NCBI GenBank assembly: GCA_025057975.1
Contig: JANWUV010000006.1
Location: 62,001 to 126,000 of the forward strand
DNA from: Chloracidobacterium sp.
GTDB lineage: Bacteria > Acidobacteriota > Blastocatellia > Chloracidobacteriales > Chloracidobacteriaceae
DNA length: 64,000 bases
Direction of reading: 5' to 3'
In this document: in pieces, positions 1 to 8,917 of the stretch
Layout of the letters: the number at the start of each line of letters is the position of its first letter
Numbering within the stretch: position 1 is the stretch's first letter
Notes under the pieces: generated by a model
What the model saw: the letters and a program-made list of their open reading frames with translations, nothing else
Databases searched by the model: none
What the model was told of the DNA's origin: nothing
Program-made: the position numbers and the translations under genes

Positions 1-458
1 CATATGCGCCAGTGTATCTGGCGACGCACGGCCGCGTTGCCGGCGATGAGGACTTTCACTGGCTGCTGGCGGATGTCGAGCCAGCGGAACGCGAGCGTCG
101 CCGCGCCGCTATGCGGGCCAACCTCGAAGCCTTTGGCGGGGACGAGTACAAAGCGCACACAGATTTTCACTCCATGTCGTGCCGATTGCTGCACCCACTC
201 GTCCGCGAGCGCTTTGAGAGCTTTATGCGTAACTTGCCGCCCGAAATCGTACGCGCCAAAGGTTTCCTCCGCTTTGACGGTGAGGAAGGTTTGTGGGTGA
301 TGATGTATGTCAACGGCGACCTCTACCTTCGCCCTGTCACGCTGTCGCCCTCGCCTGAAGAACACCTTGTTTTCATCGGCGCTCAACTAGATCACGCCCG
401 GTTGGCGCAGGACCTAACCGCCTGCGAAGCGCGGCGACGTGCGCTGGCCGTCCTGTAG
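1..458 (+). CDS. CobW/P47K-family GTP-dependent metal chaperone, C-terminal part (5' end outside window)
   Basis: About 150 residues are visible, read in the frame starting at base 3, with no start codon required inside the window. The sequence around VRAKGFLRF, followed by a strand-rich segment and a histidine/aspartate-containing tail, matches the C-terminal domain of CobW/COG0523 proteins, which follow a P-loop GTPase domain and deliver metals (zinc, cobalt and others) to target enzymes. The GTPase domain and the CxCC metal site should lie to the left of base 1. The metal and client cannot be told from this part. A TPR gene follows about 50 bases downstream on the same strand. Confidence 0.72.
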   Translation, partial: YAPVYLATHGRVAGDEDFHWLLADVEPAERERRRAAMRANLEAFGGDEYKAHTDFHSMSCRLLHPLVRERFESFMRNLPPEIVRAKGFLRFDGEEGLWVMMYVNGDLYLRPVTLSPSPEEHLVFIGAQLDHARLAQDLTACEARRRALAVL

Positions 459-509
459 CCCAACCATTCCGACTTGGATGCCTTGTCTCGGCGCATCCGT
501 CCCACGCTT

Positions 510-1616
510 ATGCCCAGTAAATCACGCAAATCAAAAACATCGCCCAAGTTGGCGACGCCGTCGCTGGAAAAGCTTTTGGAGAAAGGCGACGCCTACTTTG
601 AGGAAGGGGAGTTGGATGAGGCGGAAGCAGCATACGCCAAAGCTCTAGCGCTGGCACCGCAGTCGCCCGAAGTGCTGGTTCGGCTTGGGGCGTTGCTACT
701 CGATACCGAGCGGTACAACGAAGGCGTGGGTTATCTGCGCGAGGTTGAGCGTTTGTCGCCAAACGATGTCCGCCCCCTGCATCTGTTGGGTGCTTTCTAC
801 ATCGAAGAAGGCGAATTCGCACTGGCTGAGGAGTATTTTAAACGCGCGCTCAAACTAGAGCCGAATGAAGCGTTAAGCCACTACAACTACGGCAATTTTC
901 TCTCGGAAGCCGGTCGGTTGTCTGAGGCTGAAGCCGCTTACCGACGCGCCGTTGAGCTTGGTCCGGATGAGCCGTTGCACTACCTTGGGTTGGGCGGCCT
1001 GCTGGCCGACATGGAAAGGTACGACGAAGCGCTCCAGCAGTTTCAGATTGCACTTGAGCTGTCCCCGGACGACCCGCGTGTGCACCTCGACTTGGGCGAC
1101 TTGCTAATGGCGATGGAGCGCGTTGAGGAGGCCATCGCCGCCTACCGCGAGTCCGTCGCGTTAGATCCGCATAATCCACTCGCACGCTATGGTTTGGGCG
1201 CCGCCTTGCTTGCTAGGGGCGAAGCGCGCGCTGCTGCCTGTGAACTGAAGGAGGCGATTGCGGGCGGACTTGAAGTGCCGTTGACCTTTGTCAAGCTAGG
1301 CATTGCGCTCCGTATGGCCGACCAACTTGACGAGTCCCGCGAGGCGTTTCAGCAGGCGTATGAGTTGCTGGAGGAGGAGCGGTCGCAGGGCGGTGATCCA
1401 AGTGATATGTGCTGTGAGGAAATTATTACCTTGCTGGGGCTTGGACGAGTACAGGTAGCGTACGAAGTAGCTGACGGCTTGCAGGGTGAGGAACTTGACC
1501 CGCGCGCCATTGCCGAATTGCGGATGGACCTGAAGGCTATGGCAGCCCTTGGCGTAGAAGGCGCTGCCGAGGTGCTTGACAGACTTGCTTTGCCGCCCGG
1601 AGAGTTGATTCACTAA
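510..1616 (+). CDS. Tetratricopeptide-repeat protein
   Basis: The 368-residue product has a basic, lysine/serine-rich N-terminus and then roughly seven consecutive 34-residue TPR units (for example [20 protein letters not shown] and repeats spaced 34 apart) up to about residue 270, then a helical tail without clear repeats. There is no signal peptide or membrane segment, so it is probably a cytoplasmic scaffold for protein-protein contacts. I chose the ATG at 510; a TTG at 474 is also in frame and neither has a strong ribosome binding site. It sits between a CobW-type gene and rpsR. The partner is unknown. Confidence 0.8.
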   Translation: MPSKSRKSKTSPKLATPSLEKLLEKGDAYFEEGELDEAEAAYAKALALAPQSPEVLVRLGALLLDTERYNEGVGYLREVERLSPNDVRPLHLLGAFYIEEGEFALAEEYFKRALKLEPNEALSHYNYGNFLSEAGRLSEAEAAYRRAVELGPDEPLHYLGLGGLLADMERYDEALQQFQIALELSPDDPRVHLDLGDLLMAMERVEEAIAAYRESVALDPHNPLARYGLGAALLARGEARAAACELKEAIAGGLEVPLTFVKLGIALRMADQLDESREAFQQAYELLEEERSQGGDPSDMCCEEIITLLGLGRVQVAYEVADGLQGEELDPRAIAELRMDLKAMAALGVEGAAEVLDRLALPPGELIH

Positions 1617-1661
1617 GCCGGTCGCTCGCCGTGCGAGCACGGTCATACAGCTAGCACCGGC
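1617..1661 (+). promoter_or_regulatory. Structured leader upstream of rpsR
   Basis: Immediately after the TPR stop codon, GCCGGT (1617-1622) can pair with ACCGGC (1656-1661), enclosing a GCTCGC/GCGAGC hairpin with a 3-base loop (1624-1638). The 3' arm contains CACCGG. Known S6:S18 autoregulatory leaders carry a CACCG element, so this could be a control site for bS18. The match is short and the geometry has not been tested; it may equally be a weak attenuator without a T tract. Confidence 0.3.
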
Positions 1662-1692
1662 TCACCCTGAAAGCTTCCTAAAGGAGAAAAAT

Positions 1693-2058
1693 ATGGCTGA
1701 AGTCTCGGAGACAATAGAAAGTGTGGAAACCTCAACAGAGGCCGCACAAGCACAAGAGCACCCTTCACCAGCGCCGGCGGTCGCTGGCGCGGCGCGGCGC
1801 AGCGCTGGCGGAACCACCGGACGCTCCGCTAGCAATCGGCGAGTGGGGCGGCGAAAGAAGCGGTGCCCGCTGCTGGAGGCCAAGATTGACTATATTGACT
1901 ACAAGGACGTAAAGCTGCTGGAACGCTTCATCGGTGAGAACAAACGCATCCTGCCGCGTCGTTTGACGGGCGTGAGCCCGACAATGCAGCGGCGGCTGGC
2001 CCGCGCCATCAAGCGCGCGAAACACCTTGCATTATTGCCCTACGTGCAGTCGGTTTAG
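1693..2058 (+). CDS. rpsR: 30S ribosomal protein bS18
   Basis: The C-terminal 70 residues are typical bS18: a basic [10 protein letters not shown] segment, [40 protein letters not shown] and a final LLPY. bS18 binds the 16S rRNA platform together with bS6. At 121 residues it is about 45 longer than usual because of an N-terminal low-complexity Ala/Thr/Ser/Arg-rich extension. AAGGAG at 1680 lies 7 bases before the ATG, which supports this start. No rpsF or rplI neighbour is present, unlike the usual operon. The stop overlaps the stop of the convergent gene at 2055. Confidence 0.95.
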   Translation: MAEVSETIESVETSTEAAQAQEHPSPAPAVAGAARRSAGGTTGRSASNRRVGRRKKRCPLLEAKIDYIDYKDVKLLERFIGENKRILPRRLTGVSPTMQRRLARAIKRAKHLALLPYVQSV

Positions 2059-3050
2059 GGCGCAACCGTCGTAGCCAAGGTGACGCGCCGACCGCTCTGG
2101 ACGGCGCGTTCGGCGGCGTCGGCGAAGCGTAGGGTTTCGAGGACATGCTCAAGCGAAACATAGGGGCGTCCGCGCCCGGCGACAGCGTCTAGAAACGCAG
2201 CAATGTCTTGTGCAAACAGCCCCGTGCGCGGTAGGACCGGAAGGGAGGTTGTCGTGCCGTTTGGGTCGGTGTACCAAACTTCCCGGTGCTGTCGTCCCAC
2301 CAGTGCGCCGTGTTCGCCGACGGCTTCGAGTTCAGCTGCCGGCCCAGTTTCTTCCGACTGGGTGAGGATGTCGTGAATTTCACCAACGCCGTTGTCGCCG
2401 AAGCCGAAGCGCACGCGGGTGGCGCGACGGGTGAAGCGCGTACCGTCTTCGCCTGAAAAAGTTTCTTCACCTTCAACCCAAGTCGCCTGTCCGACGCAAG
2501 TTATGATGCGGCTGGGGATGGCGGCCTGCTGAAAAAGAGAGAAGCCGTGAGCGCGGTCGAACGTCCAATCTTCCGGCGCGGCCGGGCGGTGGCTGACGTT
2601 GCGCCAACTGAGACGGTGCAGGCGTCCCAGACGCGGGAGCGCCTTGCAGAAGGCCTCAAACCAAGCCGACAGCAACTCAATATGCTCGACGTGGAGCACG
2701 ACGCCGCGTGCATAGGCCAGTTCTACCAGTTGCTCGGCATCCTTCAGAGACAGCGCCAGCGGATAGTCCACACTGACTGGCTTGCCCGCTTCGATTGCCG
2801 CCCGCGCCATTGACGCATGGCGTGGGTTCGTCGAGCACACCATGACGGCGTCTACGTCCGGACGGGTAATCGCCTTTGCCCAATCGTCAGTGGCGGCGGC
2901 GGCGATGGGAAATGCCAGTTCGTAGGCGCGGTCAAAGTTGTGGGAAGCCACGACCGCTACGCGCGTATCATAGCGTTCATCTAGCTCGCGCAAGCGGGCG
3001 CGCGCAACGCGCCCGCTGCCCAAAATGGCGATCCCGAGAACAGTCGGCAT
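2055..3050 (-). CDS. Gfo/Idh/MocA oxidoreductase, biliverdin-reductase-like
   Basis: The 331-residue protein starts with a Rossmann fold ([15 protein letters not shown]) and has the Gfo/Idh C-terminal substrate domain. The segments VDYPLALS and [10 protein letters not shown], and the late [16 protein letters not shown], resemble remembered cyanobacterial biliverdin reductase (BvdR) sequences, which use NAD(P)H to reduce biliverdin to bilirubin. The gene begins 9 bases after the acsF stop on the same strand, so the two are probably co-transcribed, hinting at a tetrapyrrole substrate. No heme oxygenase is in the window. It could also act on another linear or cyclic tetrapyrrole; substrate assignment is inferred. 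Confidence 0.7.
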   Translation of the reverse strand: MPTVLGIAILGSGRVARARLRELDERYDTRVAVVASHNFDRAYELAFPIAAAATDDWAKAITRPDVDAVMVCSTNPRHASMARAAIEAGKPVSVDYPLALSLKDAEQLVELAYARGVVLHVEHIELLSAWFEAFCKALPRLGRLHRLSWRNVSHRPAAPEDWTFDRAHGFSLFQQAAIPSRIITCVGQATWVEGEETFSGEDGTRFTRRATRVRFGFGDNGVGEIHDILTQSEETGPAAELEAVGEHGALVGRQHREVWYTDPNGTTTSLPVLPRTGLFAQDIAAFLDAVAGRGRPYVSLEHVLETLRFADAAERAVQSGRRVTLATTVAP

Positions 3051-3059
3051 CCACCTGCG

Positions 3060-4160
3060 CTAGGCCGTGACTAGCCCACTCTTCTGTTTGACTGCGAAGC
3101 CCTTAACGACAGGCGCAACCGGATAGTCCGGGATGGGTGGCGGCGCATCCGTCCGTACCTTCATGGCCAGCAACCGCAGGTAGTCGGCGGCCATCGCGGC
3201 TTGCATCGGCGCCAGCGCCAACTTGCCGGCTCCGGCGGCTTCGCGCTCCATCATCCGCGTGTAGCGTTCGGCCATTCGATCCAGAATGCGGATGAACTTG
3301 GGGTTGTCCACATCAAGCCGGAGACCGAACACGCGCTGCGCATAGGCGTTCGTTTCCCGAATCACTTTCAGGTCGTACGCCCGCCAGTCCAAACCAATGG
3401 AGGCGTAGAAATCCTGCGCCTTGAGGTCGCGCAGCCACATCGTGACGTAAACCGCCAGCGAGAAGAAACGAATCAGCAGGCGATTGAAGCCGCCGTTTAG
3501 ATACAGGTGCTTCTGGGCCTCAAGCTGGAGGCCGATGAAGTCACCATGCTTGAGTTCATCCTGACACCAGCCGCCGAAGTACTTGAAAACCGGGTGGTAG
3601 CGATATTCGGGGTGTGCTTCGAGGTGCGAATAAATGTTGATGTAGCGGAAGTACCCGATGACCTCCGAGAGATAGGTGGTGTAGAGGATGATCTTCGGGT
3701 GCATGCTGACGAATTCCTTTTCGTTCTGAAGCAACTGAAGATCCAGATCAGCGCCAATGTCGCGCAAAGCAAGCCGGATAAAACCACTATGCCGGCCCTC
3801 GTCGCGCGCCATTAGCCGGTAGGTGTCGCTCAGAATCGGGTCCTCAATCCGGTCAGCGATTTCCTTGTAGAGCAACGCGCCGGAAAATTCGCCGATGCAC
3901 CCACGGATGAGAAAGTCCTTGAACGACTTCGGTAGATGTGAGAAGTCCTGATCAAAGTCCGGGTCGTCGTCCCGTTTGAAAAAGTGCTTGTTGGGGTCGT
4001 CGGCGAAGCGCTTGTGCATGGCTTTAAAGGCGTCAGCCATGTGATCAAAGCGCAGAGCGTTCATCTTTTTGTAGTCGGTGACGTAGAAACGCGGGCTAAT
4101 CAAGCTCTTGTCCGCCGCCGCCGCCTTCGTATCCTGAATGACGGATGCTGTAGCAATCAT
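3060..4160 (-). CDS. acsF: Mg-protoporphyrin IX monomethyl ester (oxidative) cyclase, aerobic type
   Basis: This is a 366-residue AcsF protein, the normal length. It forms the isocyclic E ring of (bacterio)chlorophyll using O2 and a di-iron centre. Both ferritin-like iron-binding segments are visible: a Glu in the ...CIGEFSGALLYKEI region with ARDEGRHSGF, and later WCQDELKHGDF. The family-typical FFKRDDDPDFDQDFSHLP and SEVIGYFRYINIYSHLE are intact, so the enzyme should be active. It marks the host as a bacteriochlorophyll maker with at least some oxygen exposure. A GAGG about 9 bases upstream supports the ATG at 4160. A BvdR-like gene follows directly. Confidence 0.97.
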   Translation of the reverse strand: MIATASVIQDTKAAAADKSLISPRFYVTDYKKMNALRFDHMADAFKAMHKRFADDPNKHFFKRDDDPDFDQDFSHLPKSFKDFLIRGCIGEFSGALLYKEIADRIEDPILSDTYRLMARDEGRHSGFIRLALRDIGADLDLQLLQNEKEFVSMHPKIILYTTYLSEVIGYFRYINIYSHLEAHPEYRYHPVFKYFGGWCQDELKHGDFIGLQLEAQKHLYLNGGFNRLLIRFFSLAVYVTMWLRDLKAQDFYASIGLDWRAYDLKVIRETNAYAQRVFGLRLDVDNPKFIRILDRMAERYTRMMEREAAGAGKLALAPMQAAMAADYLRLLAMKVRTDAPPPIPDYPVAPVVKGFAVKQKSGLVTA

Positions 4161-4198
4161 AGGGCGCGACCTCGCAGAGGAAACCTAAAGTCGAAGCC

Positions 4199-4211
4199 GA
4201 AACTTCGTTTC
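4199..4211. promoter_or_regulatory. Small dyad upstream of acsF
   Basis: GAAAC-TTC-GTTTC forms a perfect 5-base dyad with a 3-base centre about 40 bases upstream of the acsF start. It could be a repressor or activator site, or part of a small leader hairpin. No second copy or known consensus was recognised. Confidence 0.2.
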
Positions 4212-4286
4212 CAACCTACTTTGCGGCGGCCCGGATGTGAAACGGAATTTTTGAAGAAGGCACGGCCAAGCTAGCGTCGCAGGCGG

Positions 4287-5129
4287 CTATTTCACCAGCG
4301 CGCCGAGCCGCTTCCAGCGACCCTTGGAGAAAAACGAGCCAAGCCGTTCGCCCAGCGACGCCTGCGGATTGGGGTCAAACGAGGCATAGACGAACAGCGG
4401 CCGTCCGATGACATAATCGCGTGGTACCGGCCCCCAGTACCGGCTGTCCAGACTGTTGTCGCGGTTGTCACCCATGGTGAAGTAACAGCCTTCGGGAATC
4501 TTGAACGGCCGCCCAATGCCGTAGTGCGGCTCATTTTTGTAGTCGCGGTAACGTCCGCTCGGCAACGGTGTCTCCGCCAACGGTTCGTCCTCACGACCTT
4601 CATACTCAAAATCCGAGCCGGGACGGTAATAGACTTTCCACTGCGCGCCTTCCACCGGATACTCCTCTAAAACATTGAGCCGCCCGCCGTCTTCGAGGTC
4701 GTTTTCGGCGATGATGCGTGTTTCGGGCAGTTCCTTGCCGTTGATGTAAACCCGCTGCCCGCGAATCTCGATGGTTTCGCCGGGCAGGCCGATGACGCGC
4801 TTGACGTAGTTCTGGTCTTCGCTTTGCGGGAACTTGAACACAATGATGTCGCCGCGCCGAATCGGTCGGTGGGGCGTCCAGCCGTCCAGCGGGACGCCGC
4901 CCTCATAGCCGAAGATGAATTTGTTAACGAGCAAAAAGTCGCCAGAGTAAATCGCGTTGTTCATCGAGCCGGTCGGAACGTTCACCGACCGAACAACAAA
5001 GGTAATTCCAAACAGGGCCATAATGAGCGTCGTGATGATCATCTCAATGAACTCACGCAGCTCGGAGCGTTTGGGCTTCGTAGTTTCAGCCGTGTCATCC
5101 TGCTTAGGATGGATTGCGTCGTCGGCCAT
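4287..5129 (-). CDS. lepB: Signal peptidase I
   Basis: The 280-residue protein has a charged N-terminus, a membrane segment (about residues 26-46, IEMIITTLIMALFGITFVV), the catalytic serine in VPTGSMNNAIYSGD, the general-base lysine region in ENYVKR-like DQNYVKRVIGLPGE, and the C-terminal box GDNRDNSLDSRYWGPV. It cleaves signal peptides from exported proteins at the cytoplasmic membrane. A longer reading frame to 5234 exists, but the ATG at 5129 (MADDAIHPKQ) avoids overlap with the upstream GTPase gene. An insertion of about 60 residues between boxes D and E is common in this family. Confidence 0.95.
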   Translation of the reverse strand: MADDAIHPKQDDTAETTKPKRSELREFIEMIITTLIMALFGITFVVRSVNVPTGSMNNAIYSGDFLLVNKFIFGYEGGVPLDGWTPHRPIRRGDIIVFKFPQSEDQNYVKRVIGLPGETIEIRGQRVYINGKELPETRIIAENDLEDGGRLNVLEEYPVEGAQWKVYYRPGSDFEYEGREDEPLAETPLPSGRYRDYKNEPHYGIGRPFKIPEGCYFTMGDNRDNSLDSRYWGPVPRDYVIGRPLFVYASFDPNPQASLGERLGSFFSKGRWKRLGALVK

Positions 5130-5146
5130 CGTAGAAACGTCAAACC

Positions 5147-6205
5147 TCACACATGGAAGCGGAAGTGAATAATGTCGCCGTCTTGGACGACATAGTCCTT
5201 GCCTTCCAGCCGCAGCTTGCCGGCCTCCTTGCACTTGGCTTCGGAACCGAAGGTGATGAAGTCGGCGTAGGCGATGACTTCGGCGCGAATGAAGCCGCGT
5301 TCAATGTCGGAGTGAATCTTGCCAGCTGCGCGTTGGGCCTTTGTCCCCCGTTGGATCGGCCAAGCGCGACATTCGTCTTCACCGGCGGTCAGAAAGCTGA
5401 TGAGGTTGAGCAAACCGTACGCGGCCACAATAAAACGGTCGCGCGCCGGGGCCGTCAAACCTAGATCGCGCAGGAAATCCCCCTGTTCTTCCGGTGCCAT
5501 TTGCGCGATATCCATTTCGACTGGCCCGCACATGGTTGTCACTGTCGGTATGGCGCGCGTGTGAGCAGCGTCAAGAACGGCAGCCGGAATCCCGGCGGCG
5601 ATGTCGGCTTCGGCGACATTGAGCAGAACCATCTGCGGCTTGAGCGACAGAAAACGGAAGCCGGCCATCAAGCGCTGTTCTTCGTCGTCGAAATCTAGCG
5701 CCCGCAGCGGCTGTTCGGCGTCGAGCGCCGCCTTGCACCGTGCGAACAGCTCGCGTTCGCGCGCCGTCGCCCTCTGATCCTTTTTGAGGCGTTCCAGACG
5801 GTTTTCGACTTGGATCAGATCCGACAGGATGAGTTCGGCGTCGAAGGCGGCGATGTCAGCGGCTGGGTCGGTCGGACGCGCGCCAACTGGGTCAAGGAAA
5901 GCTCGGACGACATGCGCCAGCGCGTCCACGTCGCGCATGGCGGCGACGAGCTTGGCGTCTAACCCGCCGGCGCGTGCGCTGTCCGTTGGCCCAGCAACGT
6001 CCACAAACGCCACTTCCGCGTAGGTGCGCTTCTTCGTGCGGTAAATGTCGCCGAGGGTGTCCACACGGGCGTCAGGCACTTTGATGTTGCCTAGGTTCGG
6101 GCGGTCTTTTCCGCCGTAGCTCCCGACTTCGGCGGCCAGGCCCGTCAGGGCGTTGAACACGGTGGTTTTACCGGCACCGGCAAAGCCGACGATGCCCACT
6201 TTCAT
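5147..6205 (-). CDS. YchF/Obg-related GTPase with TGS domain
   Basis: The 352-residue protein has an N-terminal P-loop (GFAGAGKTTVFNAL), a G3-like DVAGPT, a helical insertion typical of YchF (QVENRLERLKKDQ) and a C-terminal TGS domain ending in VQDGDIIHFRFHV. YchF proteins bind ribosomes and hydrolyse ATP or GTP. The P-loop departs from the usual YchF LPNVGKST, and the nucleotide-specificity motif region reads LLNVAEADI where YchF usually has NVxE, so this is a divergent member. It sits 17 bases upstream of lepB in the same direction. Confidence 0.85.
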   Translation of the reverse strand: MKVGIVGFAGAGKTTVFNALTGLAAEVGSYGGKDRPNLGNIKVPDARVDTLGDIYRTKKRTYAEVAFVDVAGPTDSARAGGLDAKLVAAMRDVDALAHVVRAFLDPVGARPTDPAADIAAFDAELILSDLIQVENRLERLKKDQRATARERELFARCKAALDAEQPLRALDFDDEEQRLMAGFRFLSLKPQMVLLNVAEADIAAGIPAAVLDAAHTRAIPTVTTMCGPVEMDIAQMAPEEQGDFLRDLGLTAPARDRFIVAAYGLLNLISFLTAGEDECRAWPIQRGTKAQRAAGKIHSDIERGFIRAEVIAYADFITFGSEAKCKEAGKLRLEGKDYVVQDGDIIHFRFHV

Positions 6206-6272
6206 AAAGCGTCATTCCACAGGGTGGTCATTGGGTTAAGACAGTTTTGAGAGCCGGGTCGGTTGACGGCGC

Positions 6273-6629
6273 TCACTTGGCGAGGGAGCGAACGTACGCC
6301 ACCAGCGCCTCAATGTCCGCCGCCGAGCCTTTGAAGGGGGGCATCGTCCCCTTGCCTTCAGCGATGGCTTTGGCGAAGTCATTGTCGGTGCGCTTGCGCT
6401 GCCAAGCGGCGTCGGTTAGGTCGGGCGCGTCAGGAACACTTGGCTTTCCGTCCACTCCGTGACAGGCGACGCATGCGCCAGCGCCGTTATAGAGCCGCTT
6501 GCCGCGCGCCAGACGCTTGGCGGCGGCGTCATCAGAGGCGGCAGGCCGGGATTCGGCGGCCCAGCCGCCTATGATCAGCGCCGTCAGGACAGCGAATGCC
6601 AACTTGCTTGTCAGACGAATGGAAAGCAT
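6273..6629 (-). CDS. Secreted monoheme cytochrome c
   Basis: The 118-residue protein starts with a signal peptide (MLSIRLTSKLAFAVLTALII) and has one heme site, CVACH, in RLYNGAGACVACHG, with the likely axial methionine in GTMPPFKG near the C-terminus. It should be a periplasmic electron carrier. AAGGAG 9 bases upstream supports the ATG at 6629 over the TTG two codons earlier. The next gene upstream encodes a related lipoprotein cytochrome, so the two look like tandem paralogues. Electron partners (reaction centre, oxidase or other) are not shown by the sequence. Confidence 0.9.
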   Translation of the reverse strand: MLSIRLTSKLAFAVLTALIIGGWAAESRPAASDDAAAKRLARGKRLYNGAGACVACHGVDGKPSVPDAPDLTDAAWQRKRTDNDFAKAIAEGKGTMPPFKGSAADIEALVAYVRSLAK

Positions 6630-6725
6630 TAACAAGGTCTCCTTCGGGATCGCCCCAACGGGACAGCAACCGGACCGGTCGCTGCCGCGCCCGGCCCGAT
6701 TGGTAAGGCGGCGCTTTGGGCGTGA

Positions 6726-7202
6726 CTACTTGCCAGCCGGCTTGCCAAGGAAGCGGATGTAGGCTATCAGCGCCTTGTGCTCTTCGTCTGTGCCGTTGCC
6801 GCCCTTGAACGCTGGCATGCCTTGTGCGGCCTTTGCGCCCTTGAGCGAAGCAATGATTTCTTCGTCCTTCTCCTTCTTTTGCCATTCGGGGTCGGTAAAC
6901 TTCGGCGCATTCGGCAACACGCCCTGTCCCTTGTCGCCATGGCAGCCAGCGCAGGCATTGTTGTTATAAAGTTCGCGGCCCTTGGCAATAAGCGGGTCTT
7001 CCGCGCCTTCGGCCGGCTTGGCCGGCTCAGCTGGCTTCGCGCTCGTTTCCGTCGGAGGCTTGGTCGGCTCTACCGTCTTGACTTGTTCCTGCTTAGGTTT
7101 CATCGGCGGCGGTGGTGGGACGTTGTCTTTCACAACGCAGGCGGCGAAGACGCCAGCCGCCACAACAACGCTGAGGGAAATGGATCGCTTCAGGTTCTGC
7201 AT
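6726..7202 (-). CDS. Lipoprotein monoheme cytochrome c
   Basis: The 158-residue protein has a lipoprotein signal peptide ending in AGVFAAC, a Pro/Glu/Lys-rich flexible linker (about residues 28-75), then a cytochrome c domain with CAGCH and the axial Met in GMPAFKGG. It is probably tethered to the membrane with the linker letting the heme reach partners. CTAAGGAG upstream decides the ATG at 7202, not the longer frame to 7352. The domain aligns with the neighbouring cytochrome (LYN..AC.CHG, PNAPKFTDPEWQ versus PDAPDLTDAAWQ), showing duplication. Confidence 0.9.
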   Translation of the reverse strand: MQNLKRSISLSVVVAAGVFAACVVKDNVPPPPPMKPKQEQVKTVEPTKPPTETSAKPAEPAKPAEGAEDPLIAKGRELYNNNACAGCHGDKGQGVLPNAPKFTDPEWQKKEKDEEIIASLKGAKAAQGMPAFKGGNGTDEEHKALIAYIRFLGKPAGK

Positions 7203-7279
7203 ACAAACACTCCTTAGGGACAAAAAACAGAATGTCGGGACTTCAGCGCCGGACAAGATTTGGGGGACGTGCCGGCGCT

Positions 7280-8728
7280 TCACAGGGTTGGCCCAAGCCG
7301 TTCGGCGAAGAAAGCGCACAGACCGGCGATTGGAACCCGTACTTGTTCCCAAGTGTCGCGGTCGCGTACCGTAACCGTATCCTTAAGGGCCGCCGTTGCG
7401 GTCGAGGAGGTTTCCTGTTCGCCGTCCTTAGCTTTTCCAATGCCCAAGGTGTCGTAATCCACTGTAACGCAAAACGGTGTGCCGATTTCATCCTGTCGGG
7501 CGTACAGCTTACCGATCGCCGCTGTGTCATCGTAAACGGCGCGAATGCCGTGCCGTTGGAGATCGGCCTTGATGGCCTTGGCTTTTTCCACGAGTTCTGA
7601 CTTGTTGCGCGCCAGCGGCAGAACAGCGACCTTGATCGGTGCCAGCGCCGGATGGAGTTTCAACACGACGCGCGGTTCGCCGTCCGCACCCGGCTTCTCG
7701 CTGTAGGCGTCAAGCAAAAACGCCAGTGTCGCCCGGTCGGCTCCAGCCGACGGCTCAATGACATAGGGGATGAACTTCTCGTTCGTGACCGGGTCGCGGT
7801 ACATCAGGCTTTGCGTCGAGTGTTCATTGTGCAGGTTCCACTTGTCTTGCTTGCCCTTGGAATGCACGCTCAGGTCGTAATCGGTGCGGTTGGCGATGCC
7901 TTCAAGTTCATCCCACTGCTTTTCTTCGTCCTCACGTTCAGGGAAGAAGCGGTACTGCAAATCGGTGCAGGCGCGCGCGTAATGGGCCAGTTCCTCCGGC
8001 TTTTGGACATACCGGCGTAGGTTTTCCGGCCGAATGCCGTAGCGGATGTACCAGTTGTGGCGTTCTTCAATCCAGTGCGCGTACCATTCTTCATCCGTCC
8101 CCGGTTTGCAGAAGAACTCAATCTCCATTTGCTCAAACTCGCGGGTGCGGAAGGTGAAGTTGCCCGGCACAATTTCGTTGCGGAACGCCTTGCCAATTTG
8201 GGCGATGCCGAACGGCACTTTACGCCAGCGCGAGTCCACGATGTTTTTGAAGTTGACAAAAATGCTCTGGGCCGTTTCCGGCCGCAGGTAGGCGAGCGCG
8301 GCATCCTCTTCCACAGGGCCGACATAGGTTTTGAACATCAGGTTGAAGGCGCGCGGTTCGGTCAGGTTGGCGCTGCACGCCGCGACCTTGCGTTTGTAGC
8401 GCGGGCAATCCAGTTCTTCGGTTTTGTCAGCGCGAAACCGCCCCTTGCACTCCCGGCAGTCCACAAGCGGATCGCTGAAGGTCGCTTCATGGCCGGAGTA
8501 TTTCCACACGAGGCGGTTCATGAGAATCGCACCGTCCAGTCCTTCGATGTCGTCGCGGTCATAGACGACAGCTTTCCACCAGGCACGCTTGACATTGTTT
8601 TTGAGTTCGACGCCGAGCGGGCCGTAGTCCCACGTTGAGCCTAAACCGCCGTAGATTTCACTGGCCGGAAAAATGAAACCGCGTCGTTTGCACAGGGAAA
8701 CAATCGTGCCGATGTTAGCCGTCGCCAT
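7280..8728 (-). CDS. glyS: Glycyl-tRNA synthetase (single-chain class II)
   Basis: At 482 residues this matches the homodimeric class II glycyl-tRNA synthetase, which charges tRNA-Gly. Visible features are the N-terminal [13 protein letters not shown], motif 1 region [13 protein letters not shown], a Cys-rich insert ([15 protein letters not shown]) that may bind zinc, motif 2 with [21 protein letters not shown]-type sequence, [11 protein letters not shown], motif 3 [13 protein letters not shown], and an anticodon-binding domain (about residues 360-475). The start at 8728 agrees with the conserved N-terminus. Confidence 0.96.
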   Translation of the reverse strand: MATANIGTIVSLCKRRGFIFPASEIYGGLGSTWDYGPLGVELKNNVKRAWWKAVVYDRDDIEGLDGAILMNRLVWKYSGHEATFSDPLVDCRECKGRFRADKTEELDCPRYKRKVAACSANLTEPRAFNLMFKTYVGPVEEDAALAYLRPETAQSIFVNFKNIVDSRWRKVPFGIAQIGKAFRNEIVPGNFTFRTREFEQMEIEFFCKPGTDEEWYAHWIEERHNWYIRYGIRPENLRRYVQKPEELAHYARACTDLQYRFFPEREDEEKQWDELEGIANRTDYDLSVHSKGKQDKWNLHNEHSTQSLMYRDPVTNEKFIPYVIEPSAGADRATLAFLLDAYSEKPGADGEPRVVLKLHPALAPIKVAVLPLARNKSELVEKAKAIKADLQRHGIRAVYDDTAAIGKLYARQDEIGTPFCVTVDYDTLGIGKAKDGEQETSSTATAALKDTVTVRDRDTWEQVRVPIAGLCAFFAERLGPTL

Positions 8729-8917
8729 CGTACTGGGCTACCTCTGGGTCAGGTCGGCCTGCTTGCGCTCTTTTGACGCTTTCAAGGGCGTACGGGCGCG
8801 GCGCAAGCGGCAAGTTTAGGGCGCGAGCGTGCAACTATACACGGAAGCCGCCGCCTTGTCGCCCCGTTTTCGCTTGCGTCATCCGCGGCAGGCGACGGCT
8901 GGGGCGTTGCCAACGCC

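Noticed and set aside
508-822. Minus-strand frame opposite the TPR gene
   Set aside because: Antisense shadow; no motif and no ribosome binding site.
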